64,000 nt of DNA. Origin: a bacterium. GTDB lineage: Bacteria > Bacteroidota > Ignavibacteria > Kapaibacteriales > UBA2268. Shown here one piece after another: positions 8,408-16,658 of the stretch (within the stretch, counting starts at the first letter, position 1; every line of letters starts with the position of its first letter). The position numbers and the translations under genes are program-made. Below the pieces are notes generated by a model. That model was given only the letters and a program-made list of their open reading frames with translations. It made no database searches and was not told the origin of the DNA. The stretch covers positions 62,001 to 126,000 of the forward strand of contig JANJTB010000032.1 of assembly GCA_024711295.1 (NCBI GenBank), read 5' to 3'.

Positions 8408-10291
8408 TTATTCCCTCATCAACTTTTCAAGTTCATCGAGGTATTTGTTGATTCTGGCAATTGTTTGTTCGATTGGTAGTTTGGTACTCATATCAACCCC
8501 TGCTTTTTTCAAAACGTTAATTGGATAGTCTGATGAGCCGGAACTCAAGAATTTAAGATATCTGTCAATTGCAGGTTTGCCTTCTGATTTAATTTGGCTT
8601 GCCAGTGCTTGAGCTGCAGCAAAACCGGTTGCATACTGATAAACATAAAAATTATAATTTACCAGATGGTGAACTCTTGCCCATGACAAACCTTCTTCAT
8701 AATCAGTTACCATTTCAGATCCCCAGTATTTTTGATACCCTTCTGCAAATAATTTTGTGAGAGATTCAGCTGTAAAGACCTCGCCACTCTTACCACGATC
8801 ATGAGTTATCTTTTCAAATTCTGCAAATCTGGTCTGCCGGAAAAATGTAGCTTGTGCACCAATTAGGAATTTCTCAATCAAAGCCATCTTTTCTTCCTTC
8901 GAGGAAGCATTTTCTACTAAATAATCCAGCAAAAGAGCTTCATTTGTGATTGAAGCAACTTCAGCGACAAAGATTGAGTAACCGGTGTATTGATAAGGCT
9001 GATTTTTCTCCGAAAAATATGAATGCATATTATGGCCTATTTCATGAACTAATGTAAATACATCATCAAGTGTATTATTCCAGTTCAACAATATAAATGG
9101 ATGAGGACCTGCCCCCGAACTATTTGAATATGCACCGCTTCGCTTTCCTTTTGTTTCATACACATCTATCCAACGATTTTCGAAGCTGAATTTCAGAGCA
9201 TCAATATAATCTTTGCCCAAAGGTGCAAGAGCTTTCAATGAAATCTCTATTGCTTCATCGTAAGTGTATTCTTTTTGAGTAGCAGGAAACAATGTAACAT
9301 AAGTATCGTAAGGATGAAGCTCATCAAGTTTAAGAGCGCGCTTTTTAATATTTGCCCAGCGATGCAATGTCTTTAAATTTTCATTAACAACATTCACCAA
9401 ATTATCATATACAGATACAGGAATATCGTTTCCATACAAAGATGCTTCGATTGGGCTTGAGTATTTTCTTATTTCTGAGTTAATAATTCTTGTTTTTAAT
9501 CTACCATTATAAAGAGTTGCATAAGTTCCCTTCAGTTTTTCGTAAGGCTCGTATGTACCCTTGTAAACAGCCTTTCTGTATTCTCTGTCCAATGAATATA
9601 ATGCAGCTCTATATCTGCCATGTGACAATTTAACTTCACTCCCGTCAGCAAGTTTAATTGTTGGGAATGGTAATTCTGCATCGTTAAGTATAGAATATGT
9701 TGTATTGGGAATTTGAGAAATAGGAGATAATTTTGCCAGTAGTGACTCTTCTTCTGCGCTTAGAGTATGCTTTTTCATTTTGAATGTTCCACGTAGGTCG
9801 TGTTCAAAATCTTTAAGTTTTGGTTCAGATTTAAGGAACTTTTCAAAATCCCCTTCGCTGATTGTCAATATTTCCGGTGTAGCGAATGATGTAAGTGCAG
9901 AATACTCAGCTGCAAGTTTTTGCATTTTTTCGAACATAACCTGAAATTCACTGTTGTTTAGGTCTGTGTCTTTGCCAAGTGCAGTATATAAATAAGCTCT
10001 TGAAAATCTTTGTCCTATTAAATTTGAATATTCAAGGTAATTAAGAAGTTCTTTTGATGATTTGGATATTTTTCCTCTAAAGTCATTAAATTTCTTAATG
10101 TCTTTTTCCAGTGATTCAAATTCTTTTGCCCAATCTGCATTTGATTTGAAAATATCCTGTAAATTCCATTTGTACTTGTCTGCAATTTTGTCTCTGGTCG
10201 GAAGAGATGTTTGAGATTGAAGCATGGTTTGTGCTGCTATAAATGTAATACAAAACAAAAGTATTACATAAAACGTTTTTAACTGATGCAT
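8408..10291 (-). CDS. pepF: Exported M3B oligoendopeptidase F-type metallopeptidase
   Basis: This zinc endopeptidase degrades short peptides. The 627-residue protein has the M3 signature LVHEIGHNMHSYFS, with HEIGH at about 415-419 as zinc ligands and catalytic Glu, and a third-ligand region EVASITNEALLLDYL about 25 residues later. The N-terminus (MHQLKTFYVILLFCITFIAAQ) looks like a signal peptide, which adds about 25-30 residues to the usual roughly 600-residue cytosolic enzyme. It is therefore probably periplasmic. It is monocistronic and divergent from the permease gene. The symbol follows the family, and the exact subfamily is inferred. Confidence 0.92.
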   Translation of the reverse strand: MHQLKTFYVILLFCITFIAAQTMLQSQTSLPTRDKIADKYKWNLQDIFKSNADWAKEFESLEKDIKKFNDFRGKISKSSKELLNYLEYSNLIGQRFSRAYLYTALGKDTDLNNSEFQVMFEKMQKLAAEYSALTSFATPEILTISEGDFEKFLKSEPKLKDFEHDLRGTFKMKKHTLSAEEESLLAKLSPISQIPNTTYSILNDAELPFPTIKLADGSEVKLSHGRYRAALYSLDREYRKAVYKGTYEPYEKLKGTYATLYNGRLKTRIINSEIRKYSSPIEASLYGNDIPVSVYDNLVNVVNENLKTLHRWANIKKRALKLDELHPYDTYVTLFPATQKEYTYDEAIEISLKALAPLGKDYIDALKFSFENRWIDVYETKGKRSGAYSNSSGAGPHPFILLNWNNTLDDVFTLVHEIGHNMHSYFSEKNQPYQYTGYSIFVAEVASITNEALLLDYLVENASSKEEKMALIEKFLIGAQATFFRQTRFAEFEKITHDRGKSGEVFTAESLTKLFAEGYQKYWGSEMVTDYEEGLSWARVHHLVNYNFYVYQYATGFAAAQALASQIKSEGKPAIDRYLKFLSSGSSDYPINVLKKAGVDMSTKLPIEQTIARINKYLDELEKLMRE

Positions 10292-10441
10292 AATTTGTAT
10301 TATCCTTTTAATTATTGAAATATTATCATTTTTGTGAAAAAAGTTAAACTTTAAAAATAAGAAATCTTTGCTTATTATAAACTAAAATGATAAGATAATT
10401 AAGTAAAAGTATTTATAATTATTTTGTGGAAATTTAGTATC

Positions 10442-11740
10442 ATGATAGATTTTATAATTGGCGTATTTAATGAAACTATTTATATGTTTCTCGAAATGGC
10501 TCCCTATATAATTCTGGGATTGATTTTCGTTGCATTGCTTAACATGTTTGTCAGCAAAGACTTGATAATAAAGCATGTGGGTAAGAATAATTTTGTATCA
10601 TTGCTCAAGGCATCATTGTTTGGAATACCGCTGCCACTATGCTCGTGCGGAGTAGTACCAACAGCAGTTTACATGTCGAAGAATGGTGCATCAAAGGGTG
10701 CTACTGTTTCGTTTCTGATTTCGACTCCACAAACAGGGATTGATTCAATGATCGCCACTTATGGAATGATGGGACCGCTTTTTGCAATATTCAGGCCTCT
10801 GTCTGCTCTGATAACTGGAATTGTTGGCGGAATGGCTGTAAAACTTTTTGATAAATCTGATTCTCAATTAAACAGTAAGCCCAAATTTATAGGACTTAAT
10901 CAATTATCACATAAAACCTCTAATCTAGCAACTAAAGAACCAATTCCTAATAAATTAAAACAAACTCTGAATTACGCTTTTGTAGAATTTTTGGATGATA
11001 TTTCAGCTCAATTCATAGTAGGTGTAATAATAGCAGGTTTGATATCATATTTTATTCCTGATGATTATTTTGCCGATAGCGGTATTAATTCCGGTATATG
11101 GGGAATGTTGCTGATGATTGCAATTGGCATTCCTATGTACGTATGTGCAACTGCTTCGATACCAATAGCAATGTCTCTGATAATGAAAGGATTCAGCCCA
11201 GGTGTTGCATTTGTATTCTTAGCAGTAGGACCTGCTACCAATGCTGCAAGCATTACAATTATCAGCAGGTCTCTGGGGAAGGATATAGTAGTTATTTATT
11301 TGATTTCAATTTCTATACTTTCCATTATTATGGGTTATCTTCTTGATTACTTTTATATGGTTTTTGGTGAAGATTCAATAACACATAATCATTCATCACA
11401 TAATCACGGAGATATGTTTTTAAGTGATGACTTAAAAATGATAATTGGAATTATTTTCGCAATTATGATTGCAGCGTCATTATATAGGAAATATTTTAAA
11501 TCCGTCTCAGATAAATTTCTGAAAAAAGAGGTAACAAATCATGCAGATATTAAAATAAAAATCGAGGGTATGACTTGTAATCATTGCGTGGCAACAGTTG
11601 CTGATGCAGCAAAAAAGATAAATGGTATTGATTCATTTATTGTTAAGCTTGAAGAAAATGCTGCTTATGTAAGCGGCACATTTGATATGGCTAAGCTAAA
11701 AAATGAAATAGAGAGTTCAGGTTATAAGGTTGTTGATTAA
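10442..11740 (+). CDS. SO_0444-type heavy-metal efflux permease with fused HMA domain
   Basis: The protein has 432 residues from the ATG at 10442. A TTG 18 bases earlier is less likely, because MIDFIIGVFNETIYMFLEMAPY already matches the usual family start. The permease half carries IPLPLCSCGVVPTAVYMSKNG at about 62, the Cys-x-Cys signature of the DUF318/ArsP-like family, then about eight membrane segments. A His-rich stretch (HNHSSHNHGD) at about 313 and a C-terminal HMA domain with GMTCNHC at about 375-381 should bind Cu or Zn ions. Role by family: export of copper or zinc across the inner membrane. No metal regulator is adjacent. Confidence 0.85.
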   Translation: MIDFIIGVFNETIYMFLEMAPYIILGLIFVALLNMFVSKDLIIKHVGKNNFVSLLKASLFGIPLPLCSCGVVPTAVYMSKNGASKGATVSFLISTPQTGIDSMIATYGMMGPLFAIFRPLSALITGIVGGMAVKLFDKSDSQLNSKPKFIGLNQLSHKTSNLATKEPIPNKLKQTLNYAFVEFLDDISAQFIVGVIIAGLISYFIPDDYFADSGINSGIWGMLLMIAIGIPMYVCATASIPIAMSLIMKGFSPGVAFVFLAVGPATNAASITIISRSLGKDIVVIYLISISILSIIMGYLLDYFYMVFGEDSITHNHSSHNHGDMFLSDDLKMIIGIIFAIMIAASLYRKYFKSVSDKFLKKEVTNHADIKIKIEGMTCNHCVATVADAAKKINGIDSFIVKLEENAAYVSGTFDMAKLKNEIESSGYKVVD

Positions 11741-11750
11741 CATTATAATA

Positions 11751-11783
11751 AAAAAGGAATTTCATAAATTGAAATCCCTTTTT
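11751..11783. terminator. Bidirectional terminator between permease gene and yidC
   Basis: AAAAAGGAATTTCA (11751-11764) pairs with TGAAATCCCTTTTT (11770-11783) with one mismatch and a 5-nt loop. Its A and T flanks serve both of the convergent genes. Confidence 0.85.
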
Positions 11784-11805
11784 ATTATCATTAATATAAT
11801 TATTT

Positions 11806-13701
11806 TTATCTTGGTTTTTTGTTTTGAGGCTTAGTTTTTTTGTAATTATCGTTTTTAGGATTATTAGAATAATTACCTTGTTTGCCTGGCAAAGAAGTTC
11901 CACGGGCATTTGCAATTTCCTGAGCTTCTTTCATTTTTTTCTGAAGCCAACCTTCTTTTTTGGGTGCTTTTCGTAATGATTCAAGTGTTGGTCGGTTCTT
12001 TGAATATTTATTCATATAAAGCTGCTGCCCAATACTCAAGAGGTTAAACATGAAATAGTACAAATTCAAACCTGATGGGAAGTACGAAAACATAAGAGTA
12101 AACATAACAGGCATCATGTAAATAAGAGTTTTTTGTCTTGGGTCAGTGATTGTCAATTTCTGTTGGAAAAACATTGTAATACCCATTGCAAGAGCTAATC
12201 CTGAAATATGAGTAAGTCCTAATATCGGAAATCCAAAATCAATAATTTTGTCCGGTACAGATAGATCATTAATCCAAAAAATGAAATTTGCTTGACGTAA
12301 ATCAATAGCTGATCTAAGCAACTGCCACAAGGCTATAAGAATAGGCATCTGAAGCAGCATAGGCAAACACCCGCCTGCCGGATTAATACCGTATTCAGAA
12401 TACAAGCCCATAATTGCTTGTTGCTGTTTCATTTGATCATCTTTATGTTTTTCTCTTAGTCTTGTCATTTCAGGAGCTAAAAGCTGCATCTTCTGTGCAG
12501 AACGCATTTGTTGAATAGAAAGCGGGTGCAGCAATATTTTCATTAAAATTGAAAAGAAAATTATTGCTAAACCATAATTAGGCACAAATTTGTGTATAAA
12601 CGATAAAATAGGTCTCATAAAATATTCGGCAATTTGACGAATACCATACTTCCAGCCTAAGTTTACCATTGCTTCAATTTTATATTGGCTTACAACATCA
12701 TAATCAAGAGGTCCGATATAAATTCTGAATTCCTGAACATCACTTCCCTGTTTTACAGGTACTCTGTATGAAACCGAATATCTTTCGATGAGTCCTTGAT
12801 TTCTGACCTTTTTATTCCAACCATACAAATCAGCTGTGCCATCAAATGCTTGCCAGGGTTGAGGTATAATAGCCATACCAAAATACTTTGTTTTTATGCC
12901 GATATAATCAATAATACCTGTTTCTTTAGATTCGACAGGTTCGTCAGCATCAGCATTCAGTTCTGCAACATTGCCATTTAGCTGAGCCACAGCATGAGCA
13001 TCACTCGACTCATCAACACTATTACCTTCCTGATATCTCAAACCATCTTGCCATTCCAAATTATATCCTCTGTTCGAGGGTATAATGTCATCTATATTGC
13101 GAGTTTCGATTTTGTTGTCATAAACATACTGATTACCAAAGAACTTGTAGGTTCTGCGGATATATTTTCCTGGCTGTATTTCGAGTACAAGAGAAAACGA
13201 AACCGAATCCCCTTTTGAAATTTTAATATAATCCTGATTAAAATTATCAAATTCAAAAAATAAATCACGTGAATCAATTCTGACACCTTCGTATGTAGTA
13301 AATGTCATAAATGCTTCACCTTTGTCACTCCAAATTAATTCTGAAGGTTTTCCATCCCACTTTTTGAATTTCTTAAGTTTCCAGTATTTAACTGCACCAC
13401 CTTTGTTAGAAATTTTTGCAACCAACAAGTCATTCTCAACCGTGATAATTTTTTCACTACCTTCTGAGAACTTAGAAAAAGTTGCTCCGTATTTAGGATT
13501 AATCCCTGACGAATCTGCAGGCTTGAGTTCTTTTTTCAAAACTGTCGAAGTATCAACCGAAGCCGTTTGCAAGGTTGTATCTTGCTTTTTAGCTTTAATA
13601 TCTTGTTTTTTAGGAGGTTCAATCGTTGACTGTTGCCAAAGCATCCAGCCCACAACAACAACAAATATCAAGACATAGCCAATTAGTGTACGTTTATCCA
13701 T
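11806..13701 (-). CDS. yidC: Membrane protein insertase YidC
   Basis: YidC inserts proteins into the inner membrane, alone or with SecYEG. It has 631 residues. The N-terminal helix is about 5-22 (LIGYVLIFVVVVGWMLW), a large periplasmic beta domain lies at about 60-350, and the conserved five-helix core begins near YFMRPILSFIHKFVPNYGLA. Other core motifs are LLHPLSIQQMRSAQKMQ, NPAGGCLPMLLQMPILIALW and YFPSGLNLYYFMFN. The basic tail (about 590-631, rich in K, N and Q) is probably a ribosome contact, by analogy with other YidC proteins. It follows yidD by 14 bases in the rpmH-rnpA-yidD-yidC order. Confidence 0.97.
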   Translation of the reverse strand: MDKRTLIGYVLIFVVVVGWMLWQQSTIEPPKKQDIKAKKQDTTLQTASVDTSTVLKKELKPADSSGINPKYGATFSKFSEGSEKIITVENDLLVAKISNKGGAVKYWKLKKFKKWDGKPSELIWSDKGEAFMTFTTYEGVRIDSRDLFFEFDNFNQDYIKISKGDSVSFSLVLEIQPGKYIRRTYKFFGNQYVYDNKIETRNIDDIIPSNRGYNLEWQDGLRYQEGNSVDESSDAHAVAQLNGNVAELNADADEPVESKETGIIDYIGIKTKYFGMAIIPQPWQAFDGTADLYGWNKKVRNQGLIERYSVSYRVPVKQGSDVQEFRIYIGPLDYDVVSQYKIEAMVNLGWKYGIRQIAEYFMRPILSFIHKFVPNYGLAIIFFSILMKILLHPLSIQQMRSAQKMQLLAPEMTRLREKHKDDQMKQQQAIMGLYSEYGINPAGGCLPMLLQMPILIALWQLLRSAIDLRQANFIFWINDLSVPDKIIDFGFPILGLTHISGLALAMGITMFFQQKLTITDPRQKTLIYMMPVMFTLMFSYFPSGLNLYYFMFNLLSIGQQLYMNKYSKNRPTLESLRKAPKKEGWLQKKMKEAQEIANARGTSLPGKQGNYSNNPKNDNYKKTKPQNKKPR

Positions 13702-13715
13702 ATCATTTTTTCAAA

Positions 13716-13946
13716 TTATTGATTATTATCATTTTTTTCAGGTATCGGGTCAAATCCACCGGGATTAAAAGGGTGACACCTGCTTATTCTCTTAATAGCA
13801 AGCCACGAACCTTTGAAAAAACCAAAACGTTCGATAGAGCCGTAAGCGTAATGTGAACAAGTTGGATAAAAGCGACAAGACTGAGGCAAAATTGGCGATA
13901 TCGCCATTTGATAGAATTTTATAATGCCCATGAGTATGTATTTCAT
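13716..13946 (-). CDS. yidD: Membrane protein insertion efficiency factor YidD
   Basis: This 76-residue basic protein of the DUF37/YidD family is associated with the inner membrane and aids YidC-dependent insertion. Family motifs are [26 protein letters not shown], with its conserved Cys residues, then [22 protein letters not shown]. The start overlaps the rnpA stop by 4 bases (ATGA type), and yidC follows, so it belongs to one transcription unit. Confidence 0.95.
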   Translation of the reverse strand: MKYILMGIIKFYQMAISPILPQSCRFYPTCSHYAYGSIERFGFFKGSWLAIKRISRCHPFNPGGFDPIPEKNDNNQ

Positions 13947-14368
13947 TGTGCTTTTATCTTTTTGGATTTATAGAATCTATCTACATTATCAAAAATCTGA
14001 ACAAGGGCAGGATAAACATCAGATAATTTAATCTGTGCGGGGTGACTCACTCCTGCTCTCCATACAATTATCCCAAATCTTAGATGATGTTCACATTGAG
14101 TGTATCTTTCTTGAAATATTTTTTTTACAGCTTCTCTTAGCAATCTTTTGATTCGGTTTCGGACAACTGCTTTTTTTGCGTTCTTTTTACTTACAGATAC
14201 TCCTAAATAAAAAAATTCCGAATCTATTGACTTTGTAAAGTTTGTAGCTTCATACTTGTCAAAATCAAACAGAAAAACACCTAAAGCATTATCTTCATAA
14301 AACTTTTTTCCTGTCTTGAACAAGAAACTGAATGAATTAAATCCTTTAAGTGGCTTTACTTTGCTCAA
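13943..14368 (-). CDS. rnpA: Ribonuclease P protein component
   Basis: RnpA assists the catalytic RNA in 5' tRNA maturation. It has 141 residues, slightly above the usual 110-125. Recognisable parts are [20 protein letters not shown] and the RNR signature region [18 protein letters not shown], which contacts RNA. The start codon is TTG. No in-frame ATG lies near it and the homologous region begins within ten residues. The upstream gap contains a strong hairpin with a T8 tract, so most transcripts from rpmH may end before this gene. Confidence 0.93.
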   Translation of the reverse strand: MSKVKPLKGFNSFSFLFKTGKKFYEDNALGVFLFDFDKYEATNFTKSIDSEFFYLGVSVSKKNAKKAVVRNRIKRLLREAVKKIFQERYTQCEHHLRFGIIVWRAGVSHPAQIKLSDVYPALVQIFDNVDRFYKSKKIKAQ

Positions 14369-14392
14369 CGATGAAGCCCGTAAATAAAATAC

Positions 14393-14441
14393 AAAAAAAA
14401 CGGGCGGAACACTATCAGTTACCTGATAAAAGTTACCACCC
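14393..14441 (-). terminator. Nested-hairpin attenuator between rpmH and rnpA
   Basis: On the - strand GGGTGGTAAC (14441-14432) pairs with GTTCCGCCC (14410-14402), with one G-T pair and one bulge. Inside it TATCAG-GTAA-CTGATA forms a second perfect stem capped by a GNRA-type loop. A run of eight T bases follows. It lies wholly in the 90-base gap between rpmH and rnpA. Confidence 0.8.
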
Positions 14442-14458
14442 TCAAGACTTAATAAATT

Positions 14459-14602
14459 CTACTGGTCGCTTACTGTAAGTCTGTGTCTGCCCTTAGCACG
14501 ACGACGAGCTAAAACTTTTCTACCGTTCTTTGTAGCCATACGAGCACGAAAGCCGTGCTTATTCGCACGTTTGCGCTTACTTGGCTGATAAGTTCTTTTC
14601 AT
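14459..14602 (-). CDS. rpmH: 50S ribosomal protein L34
   Basis: This 47-residue, very basic protein begins [20 protein letters not shown] and ends [15 protein letters not shown], the full L34 pattern. It is the first gene of the rpmH-rnpA-yidD-yidC unit. In many bacteria dnaA lies upstream of rpmH. Here the upstream neighbour is a LolC/E-type permease gene, so this is not an intact dnaA-rpmH origin region. Confidence 0.97.
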   Translation of the reverse strand: MKRTYQPSKRKRANKHGFRARMATKNGRKVLARRRAKGRHRLTVSDQ

Positions 14603-14653
14603 TTATACACCTGACAAATAATAAATATTTTAATTTGCATTTTAAATTGACTA

Positions 14654-14661
14654 CAAAGATA
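14654..14661 (-). promoter_or_regulatory. Probable -7 promoter element of rpmH
   Basis: The - strand reads TATCTTTG, matching the Bacteroidetes -7 consensus TAnnTTTG, about 52 bases before the rpmH start. No clear TTG sits 19-21 bases upstream, so only half of the promoter is seen. Confidence 0.55.
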
Positions 14662-14691
14662 ATATTTTTTTTTGAGAAAAAAAAACATTTA

Positions 14692-15918
14692 CTATTTGAA
14701 TTGTATCGCTTTTAGAGGTGCAATTTTTGATGCGGTCATTGCAGGAATAATTGTTGCTATAATTGTTAGTGCCATTGATAGCAAACCAACAATAATATAA
14801 TGCTCAGCTACAATTTCAACAGGTAATACATCAAGAAAATATATTTCTCCCTTTAGACGAATAAATCCATATTTTTGCTGAAAATAACAGAATAAATAAG
14901 CAAGAAATAGACCGCTAAGTGTACCTTTTAGACCAATACTTAGCCCTTTATATAAAAATATTCGAATTATCTTACCCCTATTGAGTCCAAGCGCCCTAAG
15001 AATGCCAATTGTTGAAGTTTTTTCAACTATTGTAATCAATAACGAAGTTATAATATTAAGAACGGCAACAATAGATATCAAGCCAAGCACCAATGGTATG
15101 GGTTTTTTCTGTATTTCTATCCATGAAAAAATTGAGCTGTGATAGTTAAAAACCGTCAATCCAAAATATGGGTATCTAAGAAATGCTTCGATCGAATCAA
15201 CAAGTAAAGGTGATTGGTGCATATCGGAAAGCATTATCTGATAGTTGGATGCTGAATACATAGGCATCTCGAACAATTTAAGTGCCCTGTCGTAAGGAAC
15301 AAAAATCAGGATATCATCGTATTGGACCATACCACTATTGTAAGTAGCAACAATCTTAAACTTATCAATCCGTGGCTCTGGAATATTATTGAAAGTAGAG
15401 CTTTTGATTGTAATTACCACAATTTCATCACCAAGTGCAACTTCCAGTTTTCGTGCAAGTCTATCACTGATAATTATTTCGCGTGCCATGGAATCACTAA
15501 ATTTAAATTCGCCTGTAGTAATGAAATCTTTCAAACCTGACAAATTCAATTCAGGGTAAATACCTCTTACAGATACACCTTCGGTGAGTGACTTAGATTT
15601 AACTAATCCCTCTCTTTCGCAAACTGGTTCAACGGCTTTAATTTGCGGGAACTCATTTTTAAGTTTACTTATTGTTCCGTAAATATCAGGAAGTGGTTCT
15701 CTATTAAGAGAGTTAATGGTAATATGAGAGGTAAATTTTACAGCATTATCGTGAAGACTTTTATCAAAGCCATCAAGAATTGCCAACGACAAAATCAGCG
15801 CCATACAACCGAGCATAACGCTGAACAATGAAACATAGAGAGTAAAATTAAGAAACTTCTTTCTTTTATTCGATTTCGTTAACCTTTCAGAAATAAACTT
15901 GAGTGTAGTAAAATTCAT
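14692..15918 (-). CDS. LolC/LolE-type lipoprotein-releasing ABC permease
   Basis: The protein has 408 residues in the FtsX/MacB permease layout. One N-terminal helix (about 28-48, LYVSLFSVMLGCMALILSLAI) precedes a roughly 200-residue periplasmic domain. Three C-terminal helices follow, with the coupling segment TSTIGILRALGLNRGKIIRIFLYKG between the first two. LolCDE extracts lipoproteins from the inner membrane for delivery to the outer membrane. A matching LolD ATPase is encoded at 27556-28260, not adjacent. Only one permease gene is seen, so the complex may be a homodimer or use a second gene elsewhere. It starts 3 bases after the cheW stop. Confidence 0.85.
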   Translation of the reverse strand: MNFTTLKFISERLTKSNKRKKFLNFTLYVSLFSVMLGCMALILSLAILDGFDKSLHDNAVKFTSHITINSLNREPLPDIYGTISKLKNEFPQIKAVEPVCEREGLVKSKSLTEGVSVRGIYPELNLSGLKDFITTGEFKFSDSMAREIIISDRLARKLEVALGDEIVVITIKSSTFNNIPEPRIDKFKIVATYNSGMVQYDDILIFVPYDRALKLFEMPMYSASNYQIMLSDMHQSPLLVDSIEAFLRYPYFGLTVFNYHSSIFSWIEIQKKPIPLVLGLISIVAVLNIITSLLITIVEKTSTIGILRALGLNRGKIIRIFLYKGLSIGLKGTLSGLFLAYLFCYFQQKYGFIRLKGEIYFLDVLPVEIVAEHYIIVGLLSMALTIIATIIPAMTASKIAPLKAIQFK

Positions 15919-15921
15919 TTT

Positions 15922-16422
15922 TTAAGCAACTTCATCCAGAGAATTTAATTCATTTCTATCTGTTGTAGTAAGAATTTTTTCTAAGTCAAGAAGAATTAAA
16001 ATCCTGTCTTCGAGCTTTCCGATTGCTGTAATATAATCGGCATCAATTCCGGCTATAATTGCCGGAGGAGGCTCTGTAATGCTTTTTGAAATTCTGAGCA
16101 CTTCGTTTACACAATCAACAAGAAAGCCAATTATTTTAGTATCAATCTCTACAACAACGATTCGTGTATCAGAATTTGCGGCAATACTCGAAAGGCCTAA
16201 TCTCTTACGTAAATCAATTACAGGTATAACCTTACCGCGTAAGTTTATTACTCCCTCAACAAAATCTGGAGCATTTGGTACGCGAGTAATCTCAACTAGC
16301 CTAATTATCTCCTGGACTTTAAGAATATCAACACCGAATTCCTCTTCGCCAATATTGAAGCTAACCAATTGAAGAATATCATCTTGCGCATCTTTTTGAA
16401 ACGCATCATGTAAATTTGACAT
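15922..16422 (-). CDS. cheW: Chemotaxis coupling protein CheW
   Basis: CheW links chemoreceptors to the CheA kinase at the inner membrane. This single-domain 166-residue protein contains QLVSFNIGEEEFGVDILKVQEIIR at about 19-42, TRVPNAPDFVEGVINLRGKVIPVIDLRKR at about 50-78 and the closing RILILLDLEKIL. The ATG has a good AGGAG site 6 bases upstream. Together with fliPQR-flhB it indicates chemotactic motility. No cheA or receptor gene lies in the window. Confidence 0.95.
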   Translation of the reverse strand: MSNLHDAFQKDAQDDILQLVSFNIGEEEFGVDILKVQEIIRLVEITRVPNAPDFVEGVINLRGKVIPVIDLRKRLGLSSIAANSDTRIVVVEIDTKIIGFLVDCVNEVLRISKSITEPPPAIIAGIDADYITAIGKLEDRILILLDLEKILTTTDRNELNSLDEVA

Positions 16423-16588
16423 ACTTACTCCTAATGTTTTTTAAACTTTTTTAAAAATATTGAATTTAATTGAATTAAAAAAATAATATTTTTACATATA
16501 TAATTTATTTCATAACTCAATTCTTCTGAAAGGAAATCTTTTTTGTTTCATTGATAATATTTCCTTATTATTCTTAACAATTCATTTT

Positions 16589-16602
16589 ATTATACGTATA
16601 AT
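16589..16602. promoter_or_regulatory. 14-bp perfect palindrome upstream of the S41 protease gene
   Basis: ATTATAC followed by GTATAAT is a perfect palindrome 56 bases before the protease ATG, inside a longer imperfect one. It could be an operator or a promoter-overlapping site. The AT-rich context makes chance more likely. Confidence 0.3.
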
Positions 16603-16658
16603 GAATAAAATTAAACATATCAATTTTTCGTCTATATATTGAATTTACTAAACTTCCT

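Noticed and set aside
14459-15918. Replication origin next to rpmH
   Set aside because: No dnaA gene and no cluster of DnaA boxes was seen; the gap upstream of rpmH is 89 bases and holds only a promoter element.
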